From a bacterium (GTDB taxonomy: Bacteria; Bacteroidota; Bacteroidia; CAILMK01; JACPUW01), in assembly GCA_016124515.1 (NCBI GenBank), contig WGNN01000145.1, positions 1 through 37,612 on the forward strand: a stretch of 37,612 nucleotides of DNA. The letters run 5' to 3'. Shown one piece after another: positions 24,166 to 37,600 of this stretch. Made by a program: the position numbers and the translations under genes. The notes beneath the pieces were generated by a model that did not search any database, was not told the origin of the DNA, and saw only the letters and a program-made list of their open reading frames with translations. Positions within the stretch are counted from its first letter, which is position 1; each line of letters starts with the position of its first letter.

Positions 24166-24192
24166 AAACAGCCCCAAAATGGGGCTGTTTTT
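24166..24192 (+). terminator. intrinsic terminator/attenuator between rplL and rpoB
   Basis: AAACAGCCCC-AAAAT-GGGGCTGTTT-TT, perfect 10-bp stem and T5 run (24188-24192). Confidence 0.8.
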
Positions 24193-24225
24193 GGCGTTTA
24201 TTTATATAATTTAAAATTCAGAACC

Positions 24226-27200
24226 TTGGCTAGAGGAAATCAAAACAGAATCAGCTTCGCATCGCTCAAGTCTCCTATAGAATATCCCGATTTTCTTGAT
24301 GTACAAATCAAGTCTTTTCAGGATTTCCTCCAATTGGAAACTTCTGCCGAAGAAAGAATTAACGAAGGGCTTTACAATGTGTTCGCTGAGAACTTTCCAA
24401 TAACCGATGCACGAAACCTTTTCGTGCTTGAGTTTATTGACTATTACATAGATCCGCCAAAATACGACGTGGAAGAATGTATAGACCGCGGACTTACCTA
24501 CAGCGTGGCTCTCAAGGCCAGGCTCAAATTATATTGTACCGACCCTGAACACGAAGACTTCGAAACCATCGTGCAGGATGTTTACCTCGGTACCATACCA
24601 TACATGACCGAACGGGGTTCCTTCATCATAAATGGCTCTGAGCGTGTCATCGTTTCGCAACTGCACCGCTCACCCGGTGTGTTCTTCAGTCAAAGTTTCC
24701 ACACCAACGGAACCAGACTTTACAGCGCCAGAATTATCCCTTTCAAAGGTTCGTGGATTGAATTTGCTACCGATGTAAACAACGTAATGTTTGCCTACAT
24801 CGACCGTAGAAAAAAATTCCCTGTTACCACTTTGTTCCGCGCCATTGGGTTTGAATCTGATAAGGAAATCCTTGAAATATTCAACCTTGCTGAAGAAGTA
24901 ACGGTAACTAAAGCCAAGCTAAAAGCCATATTGGGTAGAAAACTTGCGGCAAGGGTGCTCCGCAAATGGATAGAAGACTTTGTGGATGAAGATACCGGAG
25001 AGGTGGTTTCAATTGAACGTAACGAAATCATACTCGAACGCGATACCATACTTGAAGAAGACCACGTAGATCTGATTCTTGATGCCAACGTAAAATCGGT
25101 AATTCTGCATAAAGATGATTCTAACTCAAACGAGTTTGCCATCATCTACAACACCTTGCAGAAAGACCCGTCAAACTCAGGAAAGGAAGCCTTGGAGCAC
25201 ATCTACCGACAGTTGAGGAACGCAGATCCACCCGACGAAGAAACCGCGCGTGGTATCATAGATCGCTTGTTCTTTTCTGACAAAAGATACGACCTTGGCG
25301 AGGTGGGCCGCTACCGACTCAACAAAAAGCTCAACCTGAGCATTGATAGCGAACACCGCACACTAACCAATGAAGATATTATCAGCATTATCAAGTACTT
25401 AATTCAATTGAGTAATGCAAAAGCTGATATTGACGATATAGACCACCTTTCTAACAGAAGGGTAAGAACCGTGGGCGAGCAGCTCTACAACCAATTTGGT
25501 GTGGGCTTGGCTCGTATGGCACGTACCATTCGCGAGCGGAAGAACGTACGCGACAACGAGGCGTCTACACCTACCGATTTGATCAACTCAAGAACGCTTT
25601 CTTCAGTTATCAATTCGTTCTTTGGTACCAACCAGTTGTCGCAGTTTATGGATCGTATGAATCCATTGGCCGAAACCACGCACAAACGAAGAATGTCAGC
25701 ACTTGGACCTGGTGGTCTTTCGCGCGAAAGAGCGGGATTTGAGGTGCGCGACGTTCACTACACCCACTACGGTCGATTGTGTACCATTGAAACGCCTGAA
25801 GGTCCAAACATTGGTTTGATATCTTCACTCTCCGTATATGCCAAGATAAATGATATGGGTTTCATTGAAACCCCGTATCGCCGCGTGGAAAACGGAAGGG
25901 TTTTGATGGATGCCCCGGTTGATTACCTCAGTGCCGAGGAAGAAGACGAACACATCATTGCCCAGGCAAACGCGCTCGTAAATGAAGACGGCACTTTTGT
26001 TAACGACAAGGTAAAAGCACGACAAGGTGGTGAATTCATTGTGGTCGACATAGCAGAAGTTGACTACATGGACGTATCGCCAAACCAAATTGTGTCAATA
26101 GCCGCATCGCTTATTCCATTCCTTGAGCACGATGATGCCAACCGTGCCTTGATGGGATCAAACATGCAACGTCAGGCAGTTCCACTCCTTCGCGCCGAAG
26201 CTCCAATTGTGGGTACAGGTATAGAAGGCCGCGTAGCCAAAGACTCTCGTGTGATGATTGTTGCCGAGGGAACAGGTTATGTAGAGTATGTAGATGCCTC
26301 CAAAATAATAGTTTGCTACGACCGTACCGACAACGAAAGATTGGTTGACTTTGACGGCGACAGCAAAGTATATAAGATATCGAAATTCAGAAGAACCAAC
26401 CAAAACTCTTGTATCAACCTGAAACCCATTGTGCGCAAAGGCGAGCGAGTGGAAAAAGGACAGATATTGTGTGATGGTTTTGCTACCGACAATGGAGAGT
26501 TGGCCCTTGGCAAAAACCTGCTCGTGGCTTTCATGCCTTGGCAGGGATACAACTTTGAGGACGGTATCGTGGTGTCTGAGCGCATTGTGAAAGAAGATGT
26601 TTTCACTTCAATCTACATCAACGAGTTTGAGCAAGATGTGCGCGATACCAAACGTGGGGTAGAAGAGTTTACCAACGACATACCCAACGTAAGCGAAGAA
26701 GCAACCAAAGACCTCGATGAAAATGGTTTGATTCGCGTAGGTGCCGAAGTTGAAGAAGGCGACATACTTATTGGTAAGATCACGCCAAAAGGTGAAAGCG
26801 AACCAACGCCTGAAGAAAAACTCCTTCGTGCCATATTCGGCGAAAAAGCCGGCGACGTGAAGGATGTTTCACTTCGTATGCCACCTTCGGGCAAGGGAAC
26901 AGTAATCGACAAAAAACTCTTTACCCGCGCCAAGAAAGACAAGTCGAGCAAAGACAAAGACAAAGCACTTCTTCAAAAACTTGAATCATCTCACGAGAGC
27001 AACTTACTTTCTCTTAAGGAAAAGCTCGTTGACAAATTGCTTATCATAATCGAAGGCAAGGTGTCGCAAGGTGTATTCAATGTTTATAATGAGGAAATCA
27101 TTTCAAAAGGCTCTAAGTTCAGTGTCAAGTCGCTCATGGAGATTGATTACAACCTCATCAACCCAACCAACTGGACTACCGACGACGACAAAAACGAGCT

Positions 27201-28032
27201 GATAAGAAAAGTAATAGCCAACTACAAAGGCAAGGTTCACGAAGAGCTTGGTCGATACAAACGCGAGCACTTTAGCATAACCATTGGCGACGATTTGCCA
27301 ACAGGTGTTTTGAAACTTGCAAAAGTTTATGTAGCCACTAAACGTAAGCTTAAAGTAGGTGATAAAATGGCAGGTCGCCACGGTAACAAAGGTATTGTTG
27401 CCAAATTGGTACCTATCGAAGACATGCCGTTTTTGGAAGACGGAACCCCGGTTGACATTTGTTTGAACCCCTTGGGTGTACCTTCTCGTATGAACCTTGG
27501 TCAGTTGTACGAAACCATTTTGGGTTGGGCCGGAAAAAGGCTTGGTGTCACCTTCGCCACACCGATTTTTGATGGCGCCTCGTACGACGAGATTGAAGAA
27601 TACATACAAAAAGCGCAGTTGCCTTCACATGGCAGCACCTACCTCTACAATGGTTTAACGGGTGAGCGTTTTGACCAAAAAACCACCGTGGGTTACATCT
27701 ATATGATCAAGCTCTCGCACATGGTTGATGACAAAATGCACGCACGTTCCATTGGTCCATACTCACTCATTACGCAACAACCTCTTGGTGGTAAATCACA
27801 ATTTGGTGGTCAGCGATTTGGTGAGATGGAGGTTTGGGCACTCGAAGCATTCGGTGCATCGCACATACTTCAGGAAGTACTTACCGTAAAATCTGATGAT
27901 ATTGTGGGAAGAGCCAAAACGTATGAATCAATCGTAAAAGGCGATAACCTGCCTAAACCGGGAATTCCAGAATCATTTAACGTATTGCTGAACGAACTTA
28001 AAGGTTTGGCATTGAGTATCAGACTTGAATAA
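24226..28032 (+). CDS. rpoB: RNA polymerase beta subunit
   Basis: 1268 aa; '[47 protein letters not shown]'; start codon is TTG (TTG GCT AGA GGA AAT). Confidence 0.98.
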   Translation: MARGNQNRISFASLKSPIEYPDFLDVQIKSFQDFLQLETSAEERINEGLYNVFAENFPITDARNLFVLEFIDYYIDPPKYDVEECIDRGLTYSVALKARLKLYCTDPEHEDFETIVQDVYLGTIPYMTERGSFIINGSERVIVSQLHRSPGVFFSQSFHTNGTRLYSARIIPFKGSWIEFATDVNNVMFAYIDRRKKFPVTTLFRAIGFESDKEILEIFNLAEEVTVTKAKLKAILGRKLAARVLRKWIEDFVDEDTGEVVSIERNEIILERDTILEEDHVDLILDANVKSVILHKDDSNSNEFAIIYNTLQKDPSNSGKEALEHIYRQLRNADPPDEETARGIIDRLFFSDKRYDLGEVGRYRLNKKLNLSIDSEHRTLTNEDIISIIKYLIQLSNAKADIDDIDHLSNRRVRTVGEQLYNQFGVGLARMARTIRERKNVRDNEASTPTDLINSRTLSSVINSFFGTNQLSQFMDRMNPLAETTHKRRMSALGPGGLSRERAGFEVRDVHYTHYGRLCTIETPEGPNIGLISSLSVYAKINDMGFIETPYRRVENGRVLMDAPVDYLSAEEEDEHIIAQANALVNEDGTFVNDKVKARQGGEFIVVDIAEVDYMDVSPNQIVSIAASLIPFLEHDDANRALMGSNMQRQAVPLLRAEAPIVGTGIEGRVAKDSRVMIVAEGTGYVEYVDASKIIVCYDRTDNERLVDFDGDSKVYKISKFRRTNQNSCINLKPIVRKGERVEKGQILCDGFATDNGELALGKNLLVAFMPWQGYNFEDGIVVSERIVKEDVFTSIYINEFEQDVRDTKRGVEEFTNDIPNVSEEATKDLDENGLIRVGAEVEEGDILIGKITPKGESEPTPEEKLLRAIFGEKAGDVKDVSLRMPPSGKGTVIDKKLFTRAKKDKSSKDKDKALLQKLESSHESNLLSLKEKLVDKLLIIIEGKVSQGVFNVYNEEIISKGSKFSVKSLMEIDYNLINPTNWTTDDDKNELIRKVIANYKGKVHEELGRYKREHFSITIGDDLPTGVLKLAKVYVATKRKLKVGDKMAGRHGNKGIVAKLVPIEDMPFLEDGTPVDICLNPLGVPSRMNLGQLYETILGWAGKRLGVTFATPIFDGASYDEIEEYIQKAQLPSHGSTYLYNGLTGERFDQKTTVGYIYMIKLSHMVDDKMHARSIGPYSLITQQPLGGKSQFGGQRFGEMEVWALEAFGASHILQEVLTVKSDDIVGRAKTYESIVKGDNLPKPGIPESFNVLLNELKGLALSIRLE

Positions 28033-28044
28033 TAAGATAAGATT

Positions 28045-31000
28045 ATGTCTTTCAAAAAAGAACGAGTAACACTAAATAGCGATTTCGAAACCGTATCAAT
28101 TGGTTTGGCATCTCCCGAAGAGGTGTTGGATTGGTCGTACGGCGAGGTTACAAAACCTGAAACTATTAACTACCGAACATTCAAGCCTGAAATGGGTGGT
28201 CTGTTTTGCGAACGCATTTTTGGCCCCGTTAAAGACTACGAATGCCACTGCGGTAAGTACAAAAGAATCAGATATAAGGGTATTGTTTGCGACCGATGTG
28301 GCGTAGAAGTTACCGAAAAAAGAGTGCGTCGCGAGCGTTTAGGACACGTAAACCTCGTAGTGCCGGTAGCCCACATTTGGTATTTCAAATCATTGCCAAA
28401 CAAAATAGGCTACTTGCTGGGCTTACCCACCAAAAAGCTTGAGCTCATCATCTATTATGAGCGTTATGTGGTTATTCAAGCCGGTATTAAAGAAGAAGAT
28501 GGTATCAGCTACCTCGACTTCCTTACCGAAGAAGAATACCTCGATATTATGGATTCGCTGCCACGCGAAAACCAAATGCTCGACGAAAGCGACCCCAATA
28601 AATTTATTGCCAAAATGGGTGGCGAGGCCTTGTATGCCTTGTTGCAACGTCTCAACCTCGATGAGCTTTCTTACTCATTGCGCAACAAAGCATTCAACGA
28701 AACTTCGCAGCAGCGTAAAAACGAAGCACTTAAGCGACTCAAGGTTATTGAATCGTTCCGCGAAGCCAATGCCAAGTTTGAGAACCGACCTGAGTGGATG
28801 ATTATGAAGGTATTGCCGGTTATTCCACCGGAGCTTCGTCCACTTGTGCCACTAGATGGTGGCCGTTTTGCATCATCTGACTTGAACGATCTTTACCGCA
28901 GGGTAATTATCAGAAACAACCGTTTGAAGAGACTTATGGAGATCAAAGCTCCTGAGGTAATTCTGAGAAACGAAAAAAGGATGTTGCAAGAGTCGGTTGA
29001 CTCATTGTTTGACAACACAAGACGTGTAAGTGCCGTAAAAACTGAAAACAACCGTCCACTTAAATCTTTGAGCGACATGCTTAAAGGTAAGCAAGGCCGT
29101 TTCCGTCAAAACCTTTTGGGTAAAAGGGTTGACTACTCAGGCCGTTCGGTAATTGTGGGTGGTCCGCAGCTTAAACTCAACGAATGTGGTGTGCCTAAAA
29201 ACATGGCTGCCGAGTTGTTTAAGCCATTTATCATAAGAAAATTAATAGAGCGGGGCATAGTAAAAACCGTGAAGTCAGCGCGAAAAATCGTTGATAGAAA
29301 AGATCCGGTTATCTGGGAAATTCTCGAAAATGTAATCAAAGGGCATCCGGTTATGCTCAACCGTGCACCAACACTGCACCGCTTGGGTATCCAATCTTTC
29401 CAGCCAAAATTGGTTGAAGGTAAGGCCATTCAGCTGCACCCATTGGTATGTACCGGATTCAACGCCGACTTTGACGGTGACCAAATGGCGATACACGTGC
29501 CAATTGGACACGGTGCCATTCTCGAAGCACAATTACTTATGCTTTCGTCGCACAACATTTTGAGTCCTGCCAACGGTTCTCCAATTGTGGTGCCTTCACA
29601 AGATATGGTACTTGGTCTTTACTACATTACCAAAGGCCGTAGAAGCATTCCTGAAAACCCTGTAAAAGGCGAAGGAATGACCTTCTACTCTGCTGAAGAG
29701 GTAATGATGGCTTATGACCACAAAGTAGTTGATTTGCATGCCTACATCAATGTAAAGGTTACCGTAATCAACGAAAAAGGAGAGTACGAAGACAAAATCA
29801 TTGAAACCACAGTAGGTAGAATATTGCTCAACCAATTCGTGCCCGTGGAAATGGGTTACATCAACGAGTTGCTGACCAAGAAAACCAACCGAAAAATAAT
29901 TGGTGACATATTCAAGAAAGCCGGCCTTGCCAAAACGGCCAAGTTCCTTGACGATATCAAAGAACTTGGTTTCCACTACGCATTCAAAGGTGGCTTGTCG
30001 TTCTCACTTGCCGATGTTGAAATACCTGCCGAAAAGTTCATCCTAATTGACGAAGCTCAAAAAGAAGTGGATGAAATTTGGGAGAACTACAACATGGGTT
30101 TCATCACCAACAACGAACGATACAATCAGGTAATTGATATTTGGACACGGATAACCAACCGTGTTACCGACCACCTTATGAAACAACTGGCGCTTGACAA
30201 ACAGGGTTTCAACTCTGTTTACATGATGCTCGACTCCGGTGCAAGGGGTTCAAAAGAGCAAATTCGTCAGCTGGGCGGTATGAGGGGTCTTATGGCCAAA
30301 CCGCGTAAGAATGTTGGCGGTGGCGGTGGTGGAATTATCGAAAACCCCATCTTGGCCAACTTTAAAGAAGGCCTTTCGGTACTTGAGTACTTTATATCAA
30401 CCCACGGTGCACGTAAAGGTTTGGCCGATACGGCTTTGAAAACTGCCGACGCCGGTTACCTCACACGTCGTTTGCACGATGTGGCACAGGATGTTGTGGT
30501 ATCAGAAGTTGATTGCGGAACCCTAAGAGGTATTGCTACCGAGGCGCTCAAAGACAGCGAAGAAGTGGTTGAGTCGCTCTACGATAGAATATTGGGCCGA
30601 ACTTCACTTCACGATGTTTACCATCCGGTTACCGAAGAGTTGATTGTAGAAGCGGGTGGCGAAATCACAGAAGAAATTGCGCAAACAATTGAAGATTCAC
30701 CAATAGAATCTGTTGAAATCAGATCGGTACTTACTTGCGAAACGCGCAGAGGTGTTTGCGAAAAATGCTACGGACGCAACCTTTCTACAGGCCGTATGGT
30801 CACAGCCGGTGAAGCCGTTGGTGTTATCGCAGCACAGTCAATTGGTGAGCCCGGTACACAGCTAACACTTCGTACCTTCCACGTGGGTGGTGTGGCTTCG
30901 CAAATTGCATCTGAATCGCAAATCGTAGCCAAATTCGATGGTCGTTTGGAAATAGACAACGTTGAAACCGTAGAACGAATGGTGGATGACGAAGCCAAAC

Positions 31001-32325
31001 ACATTGTAATAGCAAGAGCGGGCGAAGTAAGAATTGTAGATCCTGAGAAGAAAGTGGTTTTGGCCACACACAACATACCTTACGGTTCCATACTTGACGT
31101 AAAAGGAAAACGAAGCATTAAGAAAGGCCAGATGATTGCCAGCTGGGACCCTTACAATGCCGTTATTCTTGCCAATGGTGGCGGTAAGGTTGAATACGAA
31201 CACATCATTGAAAACGTAACCTTCCGCGAGGAAAGCGACGAACAAACCGGCCACAAGGAAAAAGTAATTTCTGAGTCAAGAGACAAAAAGAAAATACCAA
31301 CCCTGCGATTGTTAGGACCTGGTGGCGATTTGATAAAAGACTACAACTTGCCGGTAGGCGCACACATTGTAGTTGAAAACGGACAAAAAGTGGAAATAGG
31401 CCAAACACTTGCCAAAATTCCACGTATGATGTCCAAAACAAAGGATATTACCGGTGGTCTGCCACGTGTTACCGAGCTCTTCGAAGCACGTAACCCATCA
31501 AACCCAGCCGTAATTACCGAAATTGATGGTATCATTTCATTTGGTGGTATCAAGAGAGGTAACCGCGAGATCATTGTTGAATCAAAAGAAGGTGAAAAGA
31601 AAAAGTACCTGGTACCACTTTCAAAACACATTTTGGTTCAGGAAAACGATTTTGTAAAAGCGGGCGATCAATTGTCAGATGGTGCCATATCACCAATAGA
31701 TATCCTCCAAATCAAAGGACCTTACGCCGTGCAGCAGTATATCATTGACGGAATTCAGGAAGTGTACCGACTGCAAGGGGTAAAAATCAACGACAAGCAC
31801 ATTGAAACAATTGTGAGTCAAATGATGCAGAAAGTTGAGATTGTGAACCCCGGCGATACCCGATTCCTTGAAGGAACACCGGTTGACAAATTTGATGTGA
31901 TAGAAGAGAACAACTGGATTTTTGACAAAATGGTGGTAGTAGATGCCGGCGACTCAAACGAGATAAAACCCGGTATGATCATCAGTTCCAGAAAACTCAG
32001 AGAGGTAAACTCGCAACTGAAGCGACGCGACCTTGCCCTGGTACAAGCCCGCGAGGCCGTGCCGGCAACCGTGCGCCCTATGTTGCAAGGTATTACCCGC
32101 GCATCACTCGGAACCAAAAGCTTCCTTTCTGCGGCCTCATTCCAGGAAACCACCAAGGTACTCAACGAAGCAGCCATTTCAGGTAAAACCGACTACTTGC
32201 TTGGTTTGAAAGAAAACGTAATCGTTGGCCACCGCATACCTGCGGGTACCGGTATCAGAAGGTTCGAGAAAAACATCGTAGGCTCAAAAGAAGAATACGA
32301 AGAACTGCTTGAAGCTACCAAGTAA
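28045..32325 (+). CDS. rpoC: RNA polymerase beta' subunit
   Basis: 1426 aa; '[14 protein letters not shown]' catalytic loop; Zn-binding '[24 protein letters not shown]'. Confidence 0.99.
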   Translation: MSFKKERVTLNSDFETVSIGLASPEEVLDWSYGEVTKPETINYRTFKPEMGGLFCERIFGPVKDYECHCGKYKRIRYKGIVCDRCGVEVTEKRVRRERLGHVNLVVPVAHIWYFKSLPNKIGYLLGLPTKKLELIIYYERYVVIQAGIKEEDGISYLDFLTEEEYLDIMDSLPRENQMLDESDPNKFIAKMGGEALYALLQRLNLDELSYSLRNKAFNETSQQRKNEALKRLKVIESFREANAKFENRPEWMIMKVLPVIPPELRPLVPLDGGRFASSDLNDLYRRVIIRNNRLKRLMEIKAPEVILRNEKRMLQESVDSLFDNTRRVSAVKTENNRPLKSLSDMLKGKQGRFRQNLLGKRVDYSGRSVIVGGPQLKLNECGVPKNMAAELFKPFIIRKLIERGIVKTVKSARKIVDRKDPVIWEILENVIKGHPVMLNRAPTLHRLGIQSFQPKLVEGKAIQLHPLVCTGFNADFDGDQMAIHVPIGHGAILEAQLLMLSSHNILSPANGSPIVVPSQDMVLGLYYITKGRRSIPENPVKGEGMTFYSAEEVMMAYDHKVVDLHAYINVKVTVINEKGEYEDKIIETTVGRILLNQFVPVEMGYINELLTKKTNRKIIGDIFKKAGLAKTAKFLDDIKELGFHYAFKGGLSFSLADVEIPAEKFILIDEAQKEVDEIWENYNMGFITNNERYNQVIDIWTRITNRVTDHLMKQLALDKQGFNSVYMMLDSGARGSKEQIRQLGGMRGLMAKPRKNVGGGGGGIIENPILANFKEGLSVLEYFISTHGARKGLADTALKTADAGYLTRRLHDVAQDVVVSEVDCGTLRGIATEALKDSEEVVESLYDRILGRTSLHDVYHPVTEELIVEAGGEITEEIAQTIEDSPIESVEIRSVLTCETRRGVCEKCYGRNLSTGRMVTAGEAVGVIAAQSIGEPGTQLTLRTFHVGGVASQIASESQIVAKFDGRLEIDNVETVERMVDDEAKHIVIARAGEVRIVDPEKKVVLATHNIPYGSILDVKGKRSIKKGQMIASWDPYNAVILANGGGKVEYEHIIENVTFREESDEQTGHKEKVISESRDKKKIPTLRLLGPGGDLIKDYNLPVGAHIVVENGQKVEIGQTLAKIPRMMSKTKDITGGLPRVTELFEARNPSNPAVITEIDGIISFGGIKRGNREIIVESKEGEKKKYLVPLSKHILVQENDFVKAGDQLSDGAISPIDILQIKGPYAVQQYIIDGIQEVYRLQGVKINDKHIETIVSQMMQKVEIVNPGDTRFLEGTPVDKFDVIEENNWIFDKMVVVDAGDSNEIKPGMIISSRKLREVNSQLKRRDLALVQAREAVPATVRPMLQGITRASLGTKSFLSAASFQETTKVLNEAAISGKTDYLLGLKENVIVGHRIPAGTGIRRFEKNIVGSKEEYEELLEATK

Positions 32326-32332
32326 ACATAAA

Positions 32333-32650
32333 ATGGAAGAACAAAAAAAGGATGGTCAGATTAACATAGAACTCAGCGAGGAAATCGCCGAGGGTATATA
32401 TTCTAATCTGGCCATCATTACCCACTCAAATTCAGAGTTCATTGTTGATTTTGTAAGACTCATGCCCGGCATACCACAAGCCAAGGTCAAGTCCAGAATC
32501 ATCCTTACCCCACAACATGCCAAGCGATTGCTCAAAGCCTTGAAAGACAACGTAGCAAGGTATGAGATGCAACACGGAGAGATAGAAGATGTATCGGCTC
32601 CATTTGATGGCTTTCCCATGAATTTTGGAGGCCCTACACCCGAAGCTTAA
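32333..32650 (+). CDS. DUF3467 domain-containing protein
   Basis: Start MEEQKKDGQINIELSEEIAEGIYSNLAIITHSNSEFIVDFVRLMPGIPQAKVKSRIILTPQHAKRLLKALKDNV; immediately after rpoC. Confidence 0.85.
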   Translation: MEEQKKDGQINIELSEEIAEGIYSNLAIITHSNSEFIVDFVRLMPGIPQAKVKSRIILTPQHAKRLLKALKDNVARYEMQHGEIEDVSAPFDGFPMNFGGPTPEA

Positions 32651-32678
32651 TAACAATAAAAAATATTTTTCTTAATCT

Positions 32679-32709
32679 TTTGGTAGTAAGGGGATAACTC
32701 CTACTTTTG
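32679..32709 (+). promoter_or_regulatory. Bacteroidota sigma-A-type promoter for the str operon
   Basis: TTTG(32679-32682)-N19-TACTTTTG(32702-32709): exact consensus match, 32 bp upstream of rpsL ATG. Confidence 0.88.
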
Positions 32710-32741
32710 CAAACCCAATTTTCAAGAAGGATAGATAACGT

Positions 32742-33116
32742 ATGCCTACTATACAGCAACTAATACGAAAAGGAAGACGGCAGATTACCAAAAAGAGTAA
32801 ATCGCCGGCTTTGGATGCATGTCCGCAACGTCGCGGTGTGTGTACAAGGGTTTATACCACAACCCCCAAGAAACCTAACTCAGCTATGAGAAAAGTAGCA
32901 AGGGTAAGGTTAACCAATCAAAAGGAAGTAAACGTTTATATACCTGGCGAAGGACACAACCTGCAGGAACACTCAATAGTATTGGTTCGTGGGGGCAGGG
33001 TAAAAGACCTTCCCGGTGTGCGTTACCACATAGTTCGTGGCGCCCTCGATACCGCTGGTGTAGAAGGCAGAAAGCAACGAAGAAGTAAGTACGGAACAAA
33101 ACGACCAAAAAAATAA
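32742..33116 (+). CDS. rpsL: 30S ribosomal protein uS12
   Basis: '[60 protein letters not shown]'. Confidence 0.99.
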   Translation: MPTIQQLIRKGRRQITKKSKSPALDACPQRRGVCTRVYTTTPKKPNSAMRKVARVRLTNQKEVNVYIPGEGHNLQEHSIVLVRGGRVKDLPGVRYHIVRGALDTAGVEGRKQRRSKYGTKRPKK

Positions 33117-33127
33117 TCTTATAAAAG

Positions 33128-33595
33128 ATGCGTAAATCAGTAGCCAAAAAACATAAGCTCCTGCCAGACCCCAAGTATGGCGATGACATGCTTATGAAAT
33201 TCGTAAACAATATTATGGTGCAAGGCAAGAAAAGCACAGCATTTCACATTGTTTACAACGCATTGGGTATAGTAGAAGAAAAAACCGGCGAAAGCGGTCT
33301 TGAAGTTTGGAGAAAAGCCCTGGCAAACGTTACACCGGCTGTAGAAGTAAAAAGTAGAAGAGTGGGAGGTGCTACTTTCCAAATTCCTACCGAAATACTT
33401 CCAAGCAGAAGAACATCCCTTGGAATGAAATGGCTTATCAGCTATTCAAGAAAACGCTCCGGTAAATCAATGGCCGAAAAATTGGCTGCTGAAATTATGG
33501 CTGCCGCCAACAACGAAGGCTCGGCATACAAAAAGAAAGAAGATACTCACAAAATGGCGGAAGCCAACAAAGCATTCTCTCACTTCAGAGCATAA
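33128..33595 (+). CDS. rpsG: 30S ribosomal protein uS7
   Basis: 155 aa '[46 protein letters not shown]'. Confidence 0.99.
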   Translation: MRKSVAKKHKLLPDPKYGDDMLMKFVNNIMVQGKKSTAFHIVYNALGIVEEKTGESGLEVWRKALANVTPAVEVKSRRVGGATFQIPTEILPSRRTSLGMKWLISYSRKRSGKSMAEKLAAEIMAAANNEGSAYKKKEDTHKMAEANKAFSHFRA

Positions 33596-33599
33596 TACA

Positions 33600-35729
33600 A
33601 TGGGAAAAGACCTCAGCTATACAAGAAATATTGGTATCGCCGCCCACATTGACGCCGGTAAAACCACCACTACTGAGCGTGTTTTATATTACACTGGTAT
33701 CAACTACAAAATTGGTGAAGTACACGATGGAGGTGCTACCATGGACTGGATGGAGCAGGAGCAAGAAAGGGGTATCACCATTACCTCTGCCGCTACCCGT
33801 TGCTCTTGGACTTGGAAAGACCACCCTTATGTAATCAACATTATAGACACCCCGGGTCACGTTGACTTTACCGTTGAGGTAAACCGTTCGTTGCGTGTAC
33901 TCGATGGCTTGGTTTTCCTTTTCAGCGCTGTTGATGGCGTGGAGCCACAGTCTGAAACCAACTGGCGTCTGGCCGACAACTACAATGTTGCCCGTTTGGG
34001 TTTTGTAAATAAAATGGACCGTCAAGGTGCCGATTTCTTCAATGTGGTAAACCAAGTGCAAACCATGTTGGGTTCCACTCCTATGGTTATGCAAATTCCC
34101 ATCGGCAACGAAGACGAGTTCAAAGGTGTGGTGGACCTTATCACCAACAAAGCCATCATCTGGAACACAGAAGATATGGGAATGACCTACGACGAAATTC
34201 CCATTCCTGCTGAACTTCAGGACGACGTTGATAAATACCGCGAGCAAATGCTTGAGCAAGTAGCCGAATTTGACGATTCATTGCTCGAGAAATTCTTTGA
34301 AGATCCAACATCAATCTCTGAAGAAGAAATCATTGCCGCTGTTCGTCAGGCTGTTATTTCAATGAAAGTAGTTCCAATGTTCTGCGGTTCTGCCTTCAAA
34401 AACAAAGGTGTACAGGCTGTTTTGGATGCCGTTTGTTCATTCTTGCCTTCGCCACAAGACAAAGACAATATTGTAGGTACCGATCCGCGTACCGAAGAAA
34501 AAATATCAAGAAAGCCTGATACTGATGCTCCATTTGCAGCATTGGCTTTCAAAATTGCTACCGACCCGTTTGTAGGTCGCTTGTGCTTCTTCCGTACCTA
34601 TTCAGGTTCGCTTGATGCAGGTTCTTATGTACTCAATACCCGTACCGGCAAAAAAGAGCGTATTTCACGTATCTTCCAAATGCACTCAAACAAGCAAAAC
34701 CCAATTGAAAGGGTAGAAGCGGGTGACATTGCCGCAGGTGTGGGCTTTAAAGACATCAAAACCGGCGATACCCTTTGCGATGAGAAACATCCTATCGTTC
34801 TCGAAAGCATGGTATTCCCCGAGCCTGTAATTGCCATAGCTATTGAGCCAAAAACTCAAAAAGACCTTGACAAATTGGGTATGGCACTTGCCAAATTGGC
34901 CGAAGAAGATCCAACCTTCAGGGTACAAACCGATGAAGATTCAGGCCAAACCATTATCCAGGGTATGGGCGAGCTTCACTTGGACATTATCGTTGACCGT
35001 CTCAGAAGAGAGTTCAAGGTAGAGTGTAACCAAGGCGAGCCACAAGTGTCTTACAAAGAAGCACTTACAACAAGTACTTCGCACCGCGAAAGATTGAAAA
35101 AGCAAACCGGTGGTTCTGGTTTGTTTGCCGATATGGAATTTGAACTTGGTCCTGTAGATCAGGAGTTCCTTGAGTCAGAAGACTACAAAAGCGGAAAAGA
35201 GAAAATACAGTTCAAGTGGGATGTAGTTGGTGGAGCAATTGACAAAAACTACATCAAACCAATTAAGGATGGTTTCAAAGCCATGATGGACAACGGTATT
35301 TTGGCAAACTACGCAATTGACAACATGAAAGTGAGAGTATATGACGGGTCTATGCACTCTGTTGACTCTAAACCCATTGCTTTTGAATTGTGTGCCAAAG
35401 AAGGATTTAAAGTGGCTGCCAAAAGCTGTAATCCTAAAATTATGGAGCCCATTATGAAACTTGAGGTAATTACACCTGAAGAGTATATGGGTGATGTAAT
35501 GGGCGACCTGAACCGACGTCGCGGACACTTGCAAGGTGTTGACTCGAAAGGCGAAGCCCAGGTAATCAAAGCCAAAGTTCCATTGGCCGAGATGTTTGGC
35601 TATGTAACCCAGTTGCGTACCATTACCTCAGGTAGAGCTACTTCAACCATGGAATTCCTGGAGTACGACTTCGTACCTCAAACTATCGAAACCGAGATTA
35701 TTAATAAAGTAAAAGGTGTTAAAGCTTAA
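33600..35729 (+). CDS. fusA: Elongation factor G
   Basis: 709 aa '[24 protein letters not shown]', '[21 protein letters not shown]'. Confidence 0.99.
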   Translation: MGKDLSYTRNIGIAAHIDAGKTTTTERVLYYTGINYKIGEVHDGGATMDWMEQEQERGITITSAATRCSWTWKDHPYVINIIDTPGHVDFTVEVNRSLRVLDGLVFLFSAVDGVEPQSETNWRLADNYNVARLGFVNKMDRQGADFFNVVNQVQTMLGSTPMVMQIPIGNEDEFKGVVDLITNKAIIWNTEDMGMTYDEIPIPAELQDDVDKYREQMLEQVAEFDDSLLEKFFEDPTSISEEEIIAAVRQAVISMKVVPMFCGSAFKNKGVQAVLDAVCSFLPSPQDKDNIVGTDPRTEEKISRKPDTDAPFAALAFKIATDPFVGRLCFFRTYSGSLDAGSYVLNTRTGKKERISRIFQMHSNKQNPIERVEAGDIAAGVGFKDIKTGDTLCDEKHPIVLESMVFPEPVIAIAIEPKTQKDLDKLGMALAKLAEEDPTFRVQTDEDSGQTIIQGMGELHLDIIVDRLRREFKVECNQGEPQVSYKEALTTSTSHRERLKKQTGGSGLFADMEFELGPVDQEFLESEDYKSGKEKIQFKWDVVGGAIDKNYIKPIKDGFKAMMDNGILANYAIDNMKVRVYDGSMHSVDSKPIAFELCAKEGFKVAAKSCNPKIMEPIMKLEVITPEEYMGDVMGDLNRRRGHLQGVDSKGEAQVIKAKVPLAEMFGYVTQLRTITSGRATSTMEFLEYDFVPQTIETEIINKVKGVKA

Positions 35730-35734
35730 ATAAG

Positions 35735-36040
35735 ATGGCGCAAAAGATTAGAATAAAATTAAAATCTTACGATCATCATTTGGTTGACAAATCAGCCGAG
35801 AAGATTGTAAAAACCGTAAAATCTACGGGTGCTGTGGTAAGTGGTCCAATTCCACTCCCAACCCGCAAGAAAATCTTTACCGTTTTGCGCTCGCCTCACG
35901 TAAACAAAGAAGCGCGTGAGCAATTTCAATTGTGTGCATACAAACGCTTGATCGATATATACAGCAGCAGTTCAAAAACTGTCGATGCTCTTATGAAATT
36001 AGAACTTCCAAGCGGAGTTGACGTAGAAATTAAAGTATAA
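35735..36040 (+). CDS. rpsJ: 30S ribosomal protein uS10
   Basis: 101 aa '[64 protein letters not shown]'. Confidence 0.99.
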   Translation: MAQKIRIKLKSYDHHLVDKSAEKIVKTVKSTGAVVSGPIPLPTRKKIFTVLRSPHVNKEAREQFQLCAYKRLIDIYSSSSKTVDALMKLELPSGVDVEIKV

Positions 36041-36052
36041 TCAAACACAACG

Positions 36053-36670
36053 ATGGCTGGCCTATTAGGAAAAAAAATCGGAATGACTAGCATCTTTGAT
36101 GATGCCGGTAAAAACGTAGCCTGCACAGTTGTAGAAGTTGGACCTTGTTACGTTACCCAAGTGAAAACAAAAGCTACCGACGGATACGAAGCGGTACAGA
36201 TTGGGTACGAGGAGGCAAAGGAGAAAAACACTACCAAGCCTCTCAAAGGACACTTTTCAAAAGCTGGCGTAAAGCCTCTACGATTCTTGAAGGAATTCAA
36301 AGATTTTGAGGAAAACTACAATGTTGGAGACACCCTTGATGTCACCTATTTCAAAGAAGGCGAACTGGTAGAAGTATCAGGACGTACCAAAGGAAAAGGT
36401 TTTCAAGGTGTTGTAAAACGACACGGATTTGGTGGAGTGGGTCAAAGCACTCACGGCCAACACAACCGACTGAGAGCACCCGGATCAATTGGTGCTTGTG
36501 CAACCCCTTCAAGAGTATTCAAAGGAATGCGCATGGCGGGTAGAACAGGTAATGACAAGAAAATGGTCTTCAACCTGAAAATAGTAAAAATTTACCCTGA
36601 TAAAAATATCATGTTGGTAAAAGGATCAGTTCCCGGACACAATGGCGCAAACCTAATTATTGAAAAGTAA
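36053..36670 (+). CDS. rplC: 50S ribosomal protein uL3
   Basis: '[34 protein letters not shown]'; '[48 protein letters not shown]'. Confidence 0.99.
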   Translation: MAGLLGKKIGMTSIFDDAGKNVACTVVEVGPCYVTQVKTKATDGYEAVQIGYEEAKEKNTTKPLKGHFSKAGVKPLRFLKEFKDFEENYNVGDTLDVTYFKEGELVEVSGRTKGKGFQGVVKRHGFGGVGQSTHGQHNRLRAPGSIGACATPSRVFKGMRMAGRTGNDKKMVFNLKIVKIYPDKNIMLVKGSVPGHNGANLIIEK

Positions 36671-37299
36671 TGGAATTAGACGTTTTAAATATACAAGGTC
36701 AGCCTACAGGTCGCAAAGTGGAATTGGCAGCTGACGTATTCGGAATTGAACCCAACGACCACGCTATTTATCTTGACGTAAAAAGATACCAGGCGGCGCT
36801 GCGTCAAGGTACCCACAAGGCCAAAGAACGCAACGAAGTATCAGGTTCAACACGAAAACTGAAAAGACAAAAAGGTACAGGTACTGCACGTGCCGGTAGC
36901 ATCAAGAGTCCGGTTTTCAGAGGCGGTGGTAGAGTTTTCGGTCCACGCCCAAGAAACTACGATATCAAAGTAAACAAGAAGGTAAGAAGCCTTGCCCGTA
37001 AATCAGCATTGAGCTACAAAGCCAAAGAAAATGCCATTTATGTAGTGGAGGATTTCGCCTTTGATTCGCCAAAAACCAAGGAGTACAAAAGCTTTTTGAC
37101 CAACCTGAACATTGCTGATAAAAAGGCATTGCACCTGCGTACCGATGATTGCGACAACGTATGGCTCTCATCAAGAAACCTGCGCAATGCACTCATTCAG
37201 AAAGCCAACAACGTAAATACTTACGAAATACTCAAACACCAGGTATTGGTACTTTCTGAAGGCGTATTGGAATCATTTCAGAAAACTACAAATAACTAA
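36670..37299 (+). CDS. rplD: 50S ribosomal protein uL4
   Basis: '[53 protein letters not shown]'; start overlaps rplC stop (TAATG). Confidence 0.98.
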   Translation: MELDVLNIQGQPTGRKVELAADVFGIEPNDHAIYLDVKRYQAALRQGTHKAKERNEVSGSTRKLKRQKGTGTARAGSIKSPVFRGGGRVFGPRPRNYDIKVNKKVRSLARKSALSYKAKENAIYVVEDFAFDSPKTKEYKSFLTNLNIADKKALHLRTDDCDNVWLSSRNLRNALIQKANNVNTYEILKHQVLVLSEGVLESFQKTTNN

Positions 37300-37302
37300 A
37301 CC

Positions 37303-37596
37303 ATGAAGGAAGTATTGAAAAAACCCTTGATTACTGAAAAGTACAACGCGCTCGCAGAGAAGTTGGGTCAGTACACTTTTATGGTTGACCGCAAAGCTTC
37401 AAAAACCGAAATCAAAGACGAAATTGAAAAGGTTTACGAAGTAAAAGTGGACGCGATACGCACCATGATTTATGGTGGCAAACGCAAAACGCGCTACACG
37501 AAGAAAGGATTTGTTGAAGGAAGAACAGCTGCCTACAAAAAAGCAGTGGTTACCCTCAAGGATGGCGACACAATTGACTTTTACAGCAATTTATAG
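37303..37596 (+). CDS. rplW: 50S ribosomal protein uL23
   Basis: 97 aa 'MKEVLKKPLITEKYNALAEKLGQYTFMVDRKASKTEIKDEIEKVYEVKVDAIRTM'. Confidence 0.98.
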   Translation: MKEVLKKPLITEKYNALAEKLGQYTFMVDRKASKTEIKDEIEKVYEVKVDAIRTMIYGGKRKTRYTKKGFVEGRTAAYKKAVVTLKDGDTIDFYSNL

Positions 37597-37600
37597 ATAA

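Noticed and set aside
32742-33116. Streptomycin-resistance-type change in rpsL
   Set aside because: Lys residues in 'TPKKPNSA' and 'GRVKDLPG' are the usual sensitive-type residues.
33684-34259. 191-aa minus-strand ORF within fusA
   Set aside because: Antisense shadow ORF of a universally conserved gene.
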